A DNA stretch of 64,000 bases from Torreya grandis (taxonomy: Eukaryota > Streptophyta > Pinopsida > Cupressales > Taxaceae). Below the pieces are notes generated by a model. It ran no database searches, had not been told where the DNA came from, and saw nothing but the letters and a program-made list of their open reading frames with translations. The stretch spans positions 1-64,000 of the forward strand of contig JARHVA010003166.1 of assembly GCA_037957365.1 (NCBI GenBank), given 5' to 3'. Below are positions 53,435 to 64,000 of the stretch, in pieces (position 1 is the first letter of the stretch; each line of letters starts with the position of its first letter). Made by a program: the position numbers and the translations under genes.

Positions 53435-56400
53435 TATGATAGTCAAGTTGGTAGCCAAGAGGATAATCATCAAGAAAGAAGCCATGAGAATTTGCAAGAT
53501 GAAGAAGATGATTTAGAAGGGGAAGACCAAATGATAAACCTAATTAAAGTGTTGGACCTAGTACCATGAGAATAAATCATAAATTACATTGTAAATAAAG
53601 TGTTTCACATAAAAATTTAATAAAATATTACTATTATATCCCAAATTTTCACCCTATAAAAGTCAATCAAACCATATCAAATATGGGATAACATGGAACT
53701 ATCTCTAAGTATGTGAAAATTTCTACAAGAGGTAAATCTATAGATTATGGGATAGCTCCCTTGATCTAACTATTTAGGCTAACACACTACACTATACTAG
53801 TCATTTGTTGGGGGTGAAAAGGGAAGAAGGAAACATAAAATTAACCTACACTAATGGAGGTGATACACCAAATATATCTCCATAAACATACTTGAATTTA
53901 AACTAAGAAATCAAACTGCTAAAATTGATCTCAACTCAAAGGTTATTATAGCATAAGTGTTTCTACATAGAGGAAGACTGCCATGGAATTCCAAAGGTGG
54001 GTAACTAGGAGGTATGATATTAGACACTCCTAATCTCCTTCACACTTAAAAATACACCTACCAAACATATACACTTCATGAGACTTATTAGAAGTATTAC
54101 TCGCATAGTGCATACAAGAGAAGAATGGAAGCAAGGAGAAAAAATCATCACATGTCATCCAAATAGACTACTTGACATACTTAAGAAAGAATTGTAGAGA
54201 CTAAACTAGTTTGAGAAAACTTTATTCAAAGTAAAAACAATATGTCAAACTGGTAGGGCTTTTCCATACCAATAATGAATCCTTTACAATGCCAAAATGA
54301 CTTCAATATATAGAGATAGGAGAGTAGAGAGAAAGAGTGACATTTGAATGGTCACCTTACCAAGTGTCAAGTCTTAAAGACCATTTATAATACAAAAGGA
54401 GTTACATAATATATCATGAAGTTTTCTTAGACAAGTCTCTATCACAAACATGACATCTTCTTGAAGCTGGTGTATGGATACTTCATTATCCTTCTTGAAA
54501 CTACCTTTTTGATGAAGAATACACTCAAATATCTTGAACTATCTTGAAATTCATTGACATATATGCCCTAACCTAAGAAGGTGAAAAATTATTGGTGCAA
54601 TTCCTTATACACTTATCTAATTGATGATCTTCCACTTACCATTTGTTGTTACTTCCTTGTAGTCACTCATTAGCATTGTAGGCCTCAATTATCACACTTG
54701 TCATTGTGGTGAATTGCACATAATCAAGGAGATTCATTGAATAAATATGAGACACATCACCAAGACTTATTTTTCCTCTGGTCTATCTTATAGACCTCAA
54801 GAAAACTCAATATCATACCTCTCATCTTCAACTTGGTAGTTGACTTCTTTCTCACTATTCTATCCATGACTACCCACAATAATTAGTTTAGAAAATGTGT
54901 TTTCATACATTTTGATGTGATACTGGGGTATGATGAGTCATAATACATCACTACACACCTTCCACCATGGCTTTCACCTATCTATTCCCTTATGCACCTT
55001 CAAATCACCTCAATTTTTGTAGAAAACATAGAAATTGGCCTATCCATAAAAGTGATGGTACAAAACAATTGAATGTTAGGGATACTGAGAGAGTTTCAAG
55101 TTGATAAAATTCACTTTCCAAGTCAATTGACTCCTTTTGGATGCATTTATCTTCATATCTTTCTCATCAGGCTCTTATGAGGGTTTTAGGTCATTTAGGT
55201 TATTAACAATGATTCATAAATATTAGGAGGTTAACCCTAAAAAAATAACACTTAATTTAATTAAATAACCCCCCTCAAATATACACAAGTTATTGATACC
55301 CTATTAATATTTTCTCTATATATATGAGTGAAATAAATTGCTTCTCGAGTTCTTATTATGCATTTTGGATGCCCTTGAGACAAAATTAGGAGAAAATGAC
55401 CAATAATGAGTTTTTATATACAAATAATTTATTGAAATAAATCCTTCACTCTCCCATTAATTCTATTAAATTTATTTTTAATATCACAAGATCATATTAT
55501 TGAAGTTTGCAAGCCGGATTGTTCATGCCTAGTTTTATGCCTAGTAGGCATAGACTGTGTTTCTGAGCATGTGACCACCTATTAATGTTTAAAATGGTTT
55601 TAGGAGATTATAAGAACCTATTAAACTTGAAATTAACCATACACATCATTAAAAAATCATTAAAGTCTATACAATTCATTCTTTTTCCATTCATGTACTA
55701 GGTCTGCAAGTTGGATTAACTGTGGAGTGCCTCATATCTAAGACAAAATAGTTAACACTTCCCCTATTAGTATAACCCAAATGATACCATGAAGGTATAT
55801 TATAACTCATTATGACACTCTATGTCATGTTTCAAATCTAGATCATACTTATATATACCTCAACATCTCAAATTCTTAAGACTAGCTTCTAGGCCTGTGA
55901 CTATGTGCTAGATTTTGGTTGATTGAGTATGAGGTTTAAAAACCTAGTTTAGTTAAATATATGATCTATTTACCCTAATGATAATTTTTTTTTGAATTGT
56001 GATATCATCAATATGAGATTTATTTATACATGACTATTTCAAATTACACCTTCATCAACCTTCTAAACCTAAATTCTTCATTAGCTTAGGCTAGTCCTGG
56101 CATGAGTCAAATTGTAGGTGTCAATTATGGAAATCATGAGATTCATATAGGTGGTGATATAATTATAAACATTTTATTTTACACTTTGGTTTCCTCTAAG
56201 GTCGTTAATATCATATCATACTTGCATGTATCCATTTTTTCCTTGAGACTATGCTTTCATCTTTCTACCATCAATGCACTAGGTGTTATTTGCAAGTTGT
56301 ATTGCTACAGGTTCACTTTAGCCTAATGACATTGTAGTTTTAAAAGTGTTTTCATTATAAACTTGACTAATTTGAAACCTCACTCACCATCATTATCTCT

Positions 56401-56926
56401 TGATCAAACAATCTCCTTCTTGTGTCAATATGTGACATCTAGGATTAGGCTATAAAAATGAAGCCATTAGGATTGCTTAAACGTGATAAGCATTTACCAA
56501 TAGATTAAATTGTGTGGAGAAAAATATCTTTTTGGAAAATTTAAGGTAAACACCTATTTTGTAACATCTACTCAACTTGACTGAGTGTAGGTGTTTATTT
56601 AGGGATCTTTACTAACTGTAGGTCTTAAACTGACTCTCCAACCAATCTCCAATCTCTTTTAATGAATCAGTCCATTTGTTATTACATTGAGAAATCTCAA
56701 ACCATGAAATCAAAACTTCATCAATACTCTATCTCAGTACTCCTACATAATCTTGTAGGTGAGTGTCTACTTGTATGTGAGTCTAATCTTCAACTTCATT
56801 TGGTTTCAAATGTTTTGATATTTCCATTGGTCCATTTAATTCTATTTAGACCATAACCATACTCAAGAGGTTGAAAACAAGTGCATTACCTTTGATTAGA
56901 AGCTACTCACATGATAATGAACTCTG
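53435..56926. other. Unassigned DNA, no gene recognised
   Basis: About 3.5 kb with stops in every frame. The first part, with a Glu-rich plus-strand stretch near 53455-53545, may continue element G. A phrase close to tgcaagttggatt recurs at about 55510 (tgcaagccggatt), 55702 (tgcaagttggatt) and 56290 (tgcaagttgtatt), which hints at an old dispersed or tandem repeat. I find no LTR pair, domain or RNA gene here. Confidence 0.4.
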
Positions 56927-56931
56927 CAACT
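56927..56931. repeat. Target-site duplication of element F (left)
   Basis: CAACT directly before the F 5' LTR and again at 62691-62695 directly after the 3' LTR. Confidence 0.93.
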
Positions 56932-57828
56932 TGTTGAGTGTGAAGCCCTTAGGGGATATCACATGACCATAGGAATAAATTTTGGGGGCCTAAAGAGCTC
57001 TAAGGATGTGGGGGGCATAATTTTCATGTTCTCCACATGTGATTAGAATATTCCTTGTATTCCTAATTTCTATTTATTCCATATTTCATGGAGTTAGTTG
57101 TTATGGAAAACCATGTTGACTTCCTTGTTTTGAGGAAGCTAGTTGTTTTTTGGAAAAGGGAACTCTTTACTTTTTGAGTGGAGTTGGTTGTGATCACATG
57201 TTCATGGGAAAATGTGCCCTTAGAAGGTGGAGAAGATGAATATGGTGAATTTCTCCTTGGGAGACCTTTTAGATAGGCTTGATGAGGTGGAAAAGGGTTG
57301 TCACATATTGGATAATTCTTATCTTGGATAAGCATTATACGTTTGCTCCTCATTTTGTGGATTTTATTCATTTTCCTATATATACAAGGTGTGGTGTGGC
57401 CTTTGGATGTTGATGGTTTATTTTTAGGGTATGGCTTTGAGGATTAGCATCAAAGTGTAGGTATTTTGCAAAGTACAGGTGTTCATTATAAGGTGTGGTT
57501 TATTAACTTATGAGATACAACATTGTGCAAGTGCAGGTGAAAGTGTAGATTTTTTTGTATAACACTTTCTACATGAGATTTTTTCTCTCTATAAGAGTTC
57601 ATTGTAATCTTGTTTTAGACTACTAATTTATTTGAGAACTTTCATTGGTGGATGTAGCTCATATTGGGTGAACCACATTAGATCTGTGTTATTATTATCT
57701 TTCTATCATTTATGTTTTCATATTAATGGTGAATTAAGGAATGTTTCCATGATGAATTTTATTTCATAGATTTATATCTAGTTTATGGTAATAGTAGATC
57801 TAAATTTATAAGTGTTTTATTCCTAACA
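56932..57828 (+). repeat. Element F 5' LTR
   Basis: 897 bp, TGTTGAGTG to TCCTAACA. It aligns with 61780-62690. TATA box at 57377. The phrase gatgtagctcatattgggtg near 57653, shared in form with solo LTR H, lies in U5. The minus-strand frame 57063-57371 has a related frame in the other LTR (61917-62222), a consequence of LTR homology. Confidence 0.95.
57377..57384 (+). promoter_or_regulatory. TATA box of the F 5' LTR
   Basis: The sequence tatatata in ttttcctatatatacaagg; the counterpart in the 3' LTR is the longer tatatatata at 62228-62237. It is followed by the conserved ggtgtggtgtggcctt. Confidence 0.6.
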
Positions 57829-57830
57829 AC

Positions 57831-57842
57831 TAGTATCAGAGC
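57831..57842 (+). other. Element F primer-binding site (tRNA-Met type)
   Basis: The sequence tagtatcagagc, one change (G to A) from the canonical tggtatcagagc, begins two bases after the 5' LTR. Confidence 0.88.
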
Positions 57843-57905
57843 TATTAGTTGTGTTTTTTGCTAAAGTGGTAAATCTTAAGAAGGTTATTAGCTTGAGTGG
57901 GAGAT

Positions 57906-58680
57906 ATGGAAGAAGAGATCAGATTCAGATTTAATAAGTTTGATGGTAATCATTTTGGCTTGTGGAAAATGTAGATGGAAGATTACCTATATTATAAGGA
58001 ACTTCAACTCCCCTTGGAGGGGAAAGGAGGACAACCTTTAAGTATGAGTGATGTAGATTGGTCACGACTTGATAGGAAGACATTAGGATCCATATGGTTA
58101 TGCCTTGCATCTTTTGTTGCATTTAACAATGTAGATTAGATAACTACAAAGGATCTCATGGATAAACTTGGGAAGTTATATGAGAAACCTTCAGCTTCTA
58201 ATAAAAAAATTCTTATGAAAAGATTGTTTAACATGAAAATGTCTGAGAATGGTTCAATAGCTAATCATCTTAATAATTTTAATATGGTTATAAGTATGCT
58301 CACTTTAGTTGGAATTAAGTTTGATGATGAAGTTAGAGCTTGTCTAATCTTATGTTCTTTCCTTGAAAGTTGGGATAGCTTGGTTATGGCTATAAGTAAT
58401 GCAGTCCCTGCTAAGGGAAGATTGAATTTTTAGGATATTGTAGGTGTTATCCTTAGTGAGGAAATGTAAAGGAAAAGAATTGGTGAATCATCTTTAGGTA
58501 ATTCTTTATCTATTGATACTAGAGGGAGGCAAAAGGATAAGATCAAAGGCAACTGAGGAAAGTCAAAAGGTCCAAGTCTAGATCTAGATCCAAGATGATA
58601 TGCTAGCATTATGGGAAGAGTGGACACTTAAAGAAGGATTATTTATCACTTTAGGATAAGAATGCCAACAAGGAGGAAAT
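57906..58680 (+). pseudogene. Element F gag
   Basis: Gag of the UBN2 type that forms the copia particle. From the ATG at 57906 the frame reads MEEEIRFRFNKFDGNHFGLW, ELQLPLEGKGG, LGSIWLCLASFVAFNNVD, then 58158-58433 KLGKLYEKPSASNKKILMKR, LFNMKMSENGSIANHLNNFN and CLILCSFLESWDSLVMAISN. TAG stops at 57972-57974 and 58137-58139 stand where Gln is plausible. A frameshift precedes the knuckle region near 58600, which reads HYGKSGHLKKDY; two of its three Cys are lost (usual CxxCGKxGHxKxxC). Confidence 0.85.
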
Positions 58681-59290
58681 TAATGAGGTAAATGTGACAT
58701 CAGGGAAACCATGTCAAGATGCTTTAATTATTTCTATGGATAGTTTTTTTGAGTCCTAGGTATTAGACTCAAGGTATTATTTTCATTCCACCCCACATAG
58801 GTATTATTTTATTTATTATGTTGAATAGAATTTAGGACATGTTTATTTTGGCGATGGTGAACCATGTGAGATAGTAGGTAAAGGTTGTGTTTAGGTTAAG
58901 ATATAAAATGGGAACACATAGATCCTTAAGGATGTTAGACACATGCCTATATTGAGACAAAATTTGGTTTTAGTGGGGTAATTAGGTAGTGAGGGATGTT
59001 CAGTATTTTTTACTATAGATTCTTGGAAAGTTACCAAAGGTGATCTTATGATCTTGAGAGGTAAGAAAGTTGGTACTTTATATTTGAGTAGTAGTGTTGA
59101 TTTTATTGATTTAGTTGTTACAGATAGAGATGTAACTATGTAACACTATAGGCTCGATCATATGAGCCATAAGGACATGCAGATCTTAAAAGATAAGTTG
59201 CTTGGATTAAAAGACATAGATTTAGACTTATATGAAAATTGTGTGTATATGAGACAAAATTAGGTTAAGTTCCTAAAGGTTGGACCCATA
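58681..59290 (+). pseudogene. Element F protease and gag-pre-integrase region
   Basis: In one frame, after ISMDSFFES and a TAG where Trp is usual, VLDSRYYFHSTPHR covers the copia protease active site, whose usual form is WxLDSGASxHMT; Gly after DS has become Arg. It continues IVGKGCV, ILKDVRHMPILRQNLVLVG, and the pre-integrase block GDLMILRGKKVGTLYLSSSV, HYRLDHMSHKDMQILKDKLL and ENCVYMRQN. This matches KGxLxxxKGxKxGxLYxL, WHxRLGHMSxKGMxxL and CxxCxxGKQ, with one zinc Cys missing. Several stops lie within. Confidence 0.75.
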
Positions 59291-59990
59291 AATAAAGATC
59301 ACAAGTTAGATCTGGTACACTTAGATGTATAGGGACCAGCTTAGGTATCTTGTATTGGTGGATCCAATTATTATGTTACTTTTATAGATGATGTAAATAT
59401 AAAAGTTTAGGTTTATTGAATTAAAAATAAATATGATATATTTGACACTTTTAAGAAATGGAAAGCCTTGGTTGAGAATGAAATAGGTCTCAAGTTAAAA
59501 TGTCTTAGATCAAATAATGGAGGTGAGTATTATAGTAATGCTTTATTTGATTGTTGTTCTAACAATGAAATCCATAGGCAAAGGATGGTTCCAAGAAATC
59601 CAAGTGAAATGGGGTATCTAAAAATGGAATGTGCTAAGAGCATGAGGTTACATTCAAGGTTGCCTTTATAGTTTTAGGTAGAAGCAATTAACACAATAGT
59701 ATATATTATTAATAAATGACCTTCTATGCCTTTGGATGGAGGCATTCTTGAACAAACTTGGTCTAATAAGAATGTTGATTATTCCATTTCTTAGAGTCTT
59801 TGGATGTGAAGCTTTTCTCTCATCAAGAAAGAGGATAGGACCAAGCTAGAGGCTAAATCAGAGAAATGCACATTTGTTGGTTATGGTGAGGATGAATTTG
59901 GTTTTTTTTTATGGAGCATTAAAGATAGGAAAATATTTTAGTCTAGAGATGTAGTCTTTAATGAAAAATTCATGCATAAGGATTAGTTGT
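59291..59990 (+). pseudogene. Element F integrase
   Basis: The core reads LDLVHLDV, GP, SCIGGSNYYVTFIDDVNIKV, then 59468-59671 EIGLKLKCLRSNNGGEYYSN and NPSEMGYLKMECAKSMRLHS. The first catalytic Asp is present (HLDV). The second, in LRSDNGGEY, has become Asn through G-to-A. The Glu region is shortened and altered, so the third residue is unclear. The tail contains a garbled form of the R-x-F-GCxAF block (near 59795) and SEKCTFVGYGE-like codons near 59860. Catalysis is lost. Confidence 0.8.
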
Positions 59991-60185
59991 AGGAACAAGA
60001 TCAGGAACAAAAATGTACATAGTATTGGATGACATTGTAGATGGAAAAGTATCCAAGGATTCAGTTCAAAAACCTTCTACACAAGGACCCTAAAATCCTA
60101 TTGTAAGAAGGTCTTATAGGGTAAGAAAATCACCTAAAAAAATTTCTCCTTTGAATTATTTATTACTTAGTGACAATGGAGAGCC
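59991..60185 (+). pseudogene. Element F integrase-RT linker
   Basis: A decayed linker between integrase and reverse transcriptase. It contains a segment reading RRSYRVRKSPKK and NYLLLSDNGEP, which matches the RxSxRxxxPP and YxLLxDxGEP motifs that precede the copia reverse transcriptase. Confidence 0.6.
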
Positions 60186-61044
60186 ATAGTGTTATGAGGA
60201 AGCTATGCAAGTAGATGCCAAGTTGAGATGGGAACAAGCCATGGATAAAGAGAGTAGATATCTCATGGAGAACCAAATGTGGGATTTGGTTAGGATACCC
60301 AAGGGAAAGAGTGCATTGTTAAACAAGTGGATCTTTAGAATAAAAGAAGAGGATGAAGGGACAAAATGGTATAAGGCCAGGATGGTAGTCAAGGGGTTTG
60401 TATAAAAATTAGGTATCGATTTTGATGAGATTTTCTCTCCTATTGTAAAAATGAATTCTATTAGGACTATTCTTGGTGTAGTTGCAATTGAGGATTTTAA
60501 TTTAGAATAGTTAGATGTGAAAATTTCTTTCTTTCATGGTGATTTGGATGAAGAGTTGTTTATGAAGTAGCCATAGGCTTATGAGGTCAAAGGGAATAAC
60601 TATGTGTGTAGACTAAATAAGAGCTTGTATGGCTTGAAACAAGCTCCATGGCAATGGTATAATAAATTTGATTATTTTATGTTGGAACAAGAATATCAAA
60701 AGTATCATTATGACCATTGCATGTACATTAAACATTTTGATGATGGTTCCTTTATTATATTATGCTTGTATGTTGACGAAATGTTAGTTTTAGGAAAGAA
60801 CATACAACATATTCATATGCTCAAGAAACAACTTAGTTACTCCTTTTTTATGAAGGATTTGGGTGTTATAAAGCAAATCCTTGGTATGAGGATTTCTCAT
60901 GATAGGAAGGAGAGGAAGTTGATCTTATCCCAATCAGAGTATGTGAAAAAAGTATTGGAAATGTTTAGCATGTTGGATGCTAAATCTGTTAGTACTCCTT
61001 GGTATGCCACTTTAGATTATCAAAGGATCAATGTCCCAAGATGA
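60186..61044 (+). pseudogene. Element F reverse transcriptase
   Basis: The copia reverse transcriptase. Blocks: CYEEAMQVDAKLRWEQAMDK, NQMWDLVRIPKGKSALLNKW, KARMVVKGFV, LGIDFDEIFSPIVKMNSIRT, LDVKISFFHGDLDEELFMK, then 60604-61044 VCRLNKSLYGLKQAPWQWYN, MYIKHFDDGSFIILCLYVDE, FFMKDLGVIKQILGMRI and SVSTP. The catalytic box is YVDE (60769-60780) in place of YVDD. Stops at 60403, 60508, 60568 and 60574 all stand at conserved Gln positions. The large open 3' half shows how recently it was intact compared with A and B. Confidence 0.88.
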
Positions 61045-61770
61045 AAGCTGAAAAGCTTAAGATGTCCAAGGTACCATACACATTGATAGTTGGTATCTTG
61101 ATGTATGCCATGGTTTGTACTAGGTCAAACATTTCCCAAGTAGTGGGAGTTGTGAGCAGGTATATGAGTGATCTAGGTTATGAGCATTGGTAGGCAGTGA
61201 AATGGATTTGTTGGTATTTGAGAGGAACCATTGACTTTGCATTATGTTATGGTGGATTAGATACCACTTTGCATGGTTATGTGGACTCAGATATGGTAGG
61301 GGATATTGATAGTAGGAGAAGTATGACAAGATATATGGTTAATATTAAAGATACAATGGTTAGTTAGATTTTTAGGATACAAAATGTTATGGCTTTGTGA
61401 ACCATAGAGGTAGTGTATGTTTTTGCCATGAAGGCTAGCAAGGAGATGATTTGGTTACATGAGTTGTTTTAAGAGTTGGTGCATGAAAAATAAGTTGGGA
61501 GACTACACAATGATACTTAGAGTGTTATTCATTTGGTAAAGAACTCCACTTTCCACTCAAGGATGAAACACATTCAATTACATTATCACTTCATCAAGAC
61601 AACTTTAGAGGAGAACTTGATGAAGATAGATAAGATTCATACTAGCCAAAATCTTATGGATATGATAACCAAGGTGGTCACATTGGATAAGTTGAGACTA
61701 TGTTCAGATTTGGTTATCCTTAGTGGTCATGGATCAGTGATAGATTTAGTTGAAAAGAAATGGTCTCCAA
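61045..61770 (+). pseudogene. Element F RNase H and pol C-terminus
   Basis: A shifted frame continues the domain: MSKVPYTLIVGILMYAMVCT with RSNISQVVGVVSRYMSDLGY (60999-61193), VKWICWYLRGTIDFALCYGG, LHGYVDSDMVGDIDSRRSMT and MKASKEMIWLHELF, then from 61533 MVKNSTFHSRMKHIQLHYHF and MDMITKVVTLDKLRLCSDLV. This matches the copia end: RPDI, WxAVKWILRYLRGT, GYxDADxAGDxDxRRSTTG, EAxKEAIWLxxLL, HxRTKHIDIRYHFIR and DMxTKxL. The Asp residues of GYVDSD are kept. Stops and at least two frameshifts are present. Confidence 0.85.
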
Positions 61771-61779
61771 GTGGGAGAT
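61768..61779 (+). other. Element F polypurine tract
   Basis: The sequence aagtgggagatt abuts the 3' LTR. It is the classic copia primer for plus-strand synthesis and fixes the LTR start at 61780. Confidence 0.85.
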
Positions 61780-62690
61780 TGTTGAGTGTGGATCCCATTG
61801 AGGCTATCACATGACCATAGGAATAAATTTTGGGGGCCTAAATATCTCCAAGGATGTGGGGGGCATAATTTTCATGTTCTTCACATGTGAGTAGAATATT
61901 CCTTATATTCATAATTTCAATGTATTCCATATTTCATGGAGTTAGTTGTTAGATGCCTTTTCCATGTTGACTTCCTTATTTTGAGGAAGCTAGTTGTTTT
62001 TTGGAAAAGGGAACTCCTTCTTTGTTGAGTGGAGTTGGTTGTGATCACATGCTCATGGGAAAATGTGCCCTTAAAAGGTGGAGAAGATGAATATGGAAAA
62101 ATTTTCCTTAGGAGAGATTTTATATAAGCTTGATGAGGTGGAAAAGGGTTTTCACATGTTGGATAATGCTTATCTTGGATAAGAATTTCACTTTTGCTCT
62201 TCATTTTATGGATTTTATTCATTTTCTTATATATATAGGGTGTGGTGTGGCCTTTAGAGGTTGAGGGTTTATTTTTAGGGTATGTCTTTGAGGATTAGAG
62301 TCAAAGTGTAGGTATTTTTCAAAGTGCAAGTGTTTATTATAGGGTATGGTTTAGTAACTTGTGAGATGCAACATTATGCAGGTGCAGATGAAAGTGTATC
62401 TTTTTTTGCATAACACTTTCTATAAGAGAGTTTTTCTATCTCTATGAGAGTTCATTGTAATCTTATTTTAGATTAGTGATTTCTTTAAGAACTTTCATTG
62501 GTAGATGTATCCCACATAATGTGAACCATGTTAGATATGTGTTATCTTTTTTATTATTATCTTACTCTCATTTATGGTTTTATATTAATGGTGAATTAAG
62601 AAATGTTTCCATGATGCATTTTATTTCATAGATTTAGATCTAGTTTATGGTAATAGTAGATCTGGATATAGAAGTGTTTTATTCCTAACA
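61780..62690 (+). repeat. Element F 3' LTR
   Basis: 911 bp homologous to 56932-57828, TGTTGAGTG to TCCTAACA. It is followed by the CAACT duplication. The last codons of the frame 61533-61814 run into this LTR and are not part of pol proper. Confidence 0.95.
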
Positions 62691-62695
62691 CAACT

Positions 62696-64000
62696 ATCAA
62701 ACACTCTTCTTATCCTTCACTGATATTCACTTCTAGTACAAGAAGATGGTTTTGCCTATCATTTCATAACCACATGTGCCAAACTAGGTTGAAGCCAACA
62801 TGGTATTGATGGATATGCTTTGCAAGTTTACAAACTTTACTTAATTCCAATAGACCAATGCAATCAAATGAGAAAACTAAGCTATTGGGATTTTATAGGT
62901 AGTTTGGAGGTGTTAACAATCTTAATGATTACTCATACAACATATAAAAATAATATTAAAACCATGACCATGAAGGGGAGTATCATAAGGATTGATAACA
63001 TCCCCCAAGTGCACTCACTCCAACTCTTCTTCTCTAGGCCATACCAAAAGAAAATTGTTGACTCTTTTTAACCTATCCAATAGAGTGGTAGGGGAGATAA
63101 ATCAAATTTTAACAATTTGTGATCTATTTAATCTATCTGAGCCTATAAATAACCTATGGGGATATTAAGACACCTTCCTAAAGCCTTCACATGTGTTAGA
63201 TGAGTCACTTTAGTTCATAAAAGCATCTTAAACTAAATTTTGAAGATGGTCTTATTTATTTTACATTTAACCTAAAAATTTTTAGTTTTAAAGCCTTCCT
63301 ACAACATTATCTAATAGGAAATATATTAGATTTATTATTTACACATTTTTAATTTTGTGTAAAACCATATAATTCCTTAACATGACCAAAAATGTGGCAT
63401 AAAAGGACATAATAAAAATAGACAAATGTGACAAAGGTTTAAAATATATTTTATGACCCTCAAAATATGTCTTGACCTCACTTAAGACCATGGTGACCAT
63501 TTTCAAACCTAGGTGACCTTATGAAAAGTTTAAAAATGCAAGGGTTTTGACCTAATTTGACCTATGGTGAAATTTGGTCAATAATCATTTCAAGATGATA
63601 TTTACTAACATGGTAAAATTGTATAAAATTTTTATGGGTGGTTACAAGATGTAACCAATTCCTATGAACCAACCAAGATAATAAAAAATGTATTAAATTA
63701 AATTACTAACAAAACATTATTAACCTAAAAAGTAAGTAAATAAAACTATTTTGGATCATACGACCCAATAAACTCTCCCTTGATTGAAATGGGTATAAAA
63801 TATGAAAGAATTGGAGCAAAAACTTAGAAGTCATCAAAGAAACTTTGAAGAAGCTTTAAGTGATGTATTTTACATCTTGGTACTGACCAAAAAATATGCC
63901 ACTCTATATAGATTCCAACCCTACAAGTTGTGGCATAAAAGACTAATGAACATAATCAAGGCCTACTCATCCCATGTGATCATCATATCCTATTATAATA
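62696..64000. other. Unassigned DNA, no gene recognised
   Basis: The flank of element F. The longest plus-strand frame (62820-63071) has no recognisable domain and is broken on both sides. A TATA-like tataaaatatg near 63794 and AT-rich composition are all I can note. Confidence 0.4.

Larger units (their letters stand above)
56932..62690 (+). mobile_element. Element F: structurally complete Ty1/copia retrotransposon
   Basis: 5,759 bp on the plus strand, with LTRs of 897 and 911 bp, both starting TGTTGAGTG and ending TCCTAACA, the target duplication CAACT, a tRNA-Met primer site at 57831 and a polypurine tract at 61769. The order gag, zinc knuckle, pre-integrase, integrase, reverse transcriptase, RNase H is that of copia. 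The LTRs look about 90 percent identical by eye. Pol is spread over all three frames with many stops, so the element cannot move by itself. Confidence 0.95.

Noticed and set aside
57063..62222. Related minus-strand open frames of about 100 codons in both F LTRs (57063-57371 and 61917-62222)
   Set aside because: Their similarity follows from LTR homology. They are antisense to the element, have no known domain, and their ends differ, so I do not call a gene.

Overview
The window looks like intergenic DNA from a large, repeat-rich plant nuclear genome. It is AT-rich, poor in CG, and built almost entirely of LTR retrotransposons in several states of decay. A gymnosperm or another large-genome plant would fit the slow accumulation of old, nested elements, but the sequence does not fix the species. 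I see no intact protein-coding gene, host gene, rRNA, tRNA or CRISPR array. Every coding remnant I recognise is retrotransposon gag or pol, and all carry stops and frameshifts.

Layout. 1-5.8 kb: unassigned decayed DNA with one LTR-like stretch near 3.6-4.7 kb. 5.8-7.6 kb: element E, a minus-strand Ty3/gypsy gag-protease remnant. 7.6-10.26 kb: AT-rich DNA with a hairpin and the end of an LTR (element G). 10.26-51.82 kb: one large nest. Its outer member is element A, a plus-strand Ty3/gypsy element with LTRs of about 3.6 kb. The 5' LTR of A is split by element D, a truncated Ty1/copia copy flanked by a 398-bp direct duplication of A. The 3' non-coding part of A is split by element B, a plus-strand Ty3/gypsy element with 1.2-kb LTRs and TSD TGAAT. 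The leader of B is split by element C, a minus-strand gypsy element with 2.2-kb LTRs and TSD ATGCT, which lacks reverse transcriptase and the integrase core. A itself appears to sit in the LTR of element G, whose tRNA-Met primer site reappears at 51.9 kb. 52.82-53.43 kb: element H, a minus-strand copia-type solo LTR with TSD AGAAA. 53.4-56.9 kb: unassigned. 56.93-62.69 kb: element F, a structurally complete Ty1/copia element with TSD CAACT but a dead pol. 62.7-64 kb: unassigned.

How the parts relate. The nesting order gives relative ages: G before A, A before B, B before C. Rough by-eye LTR comparisons agree: LTR pairs of A and B look more diverged (roughly mid-80s percent identity over sampled stretches) than those of C and F (about 90 percent). 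Many premature stops are TAG where the family has Gln (CAG) or Trp (TGG), and catalytic Asp and Glu codons have become Asn and Lys. This is what C-to-T decay at methylated CHG and CG sites would leave. The points most worth following up are the RT-less architecture of C, the 398-bp duplication around D, the GACGTC-centred arrays shared between D and B, and the tandem repeats in the LTRs and 3' non-coding regions of A, B and C.
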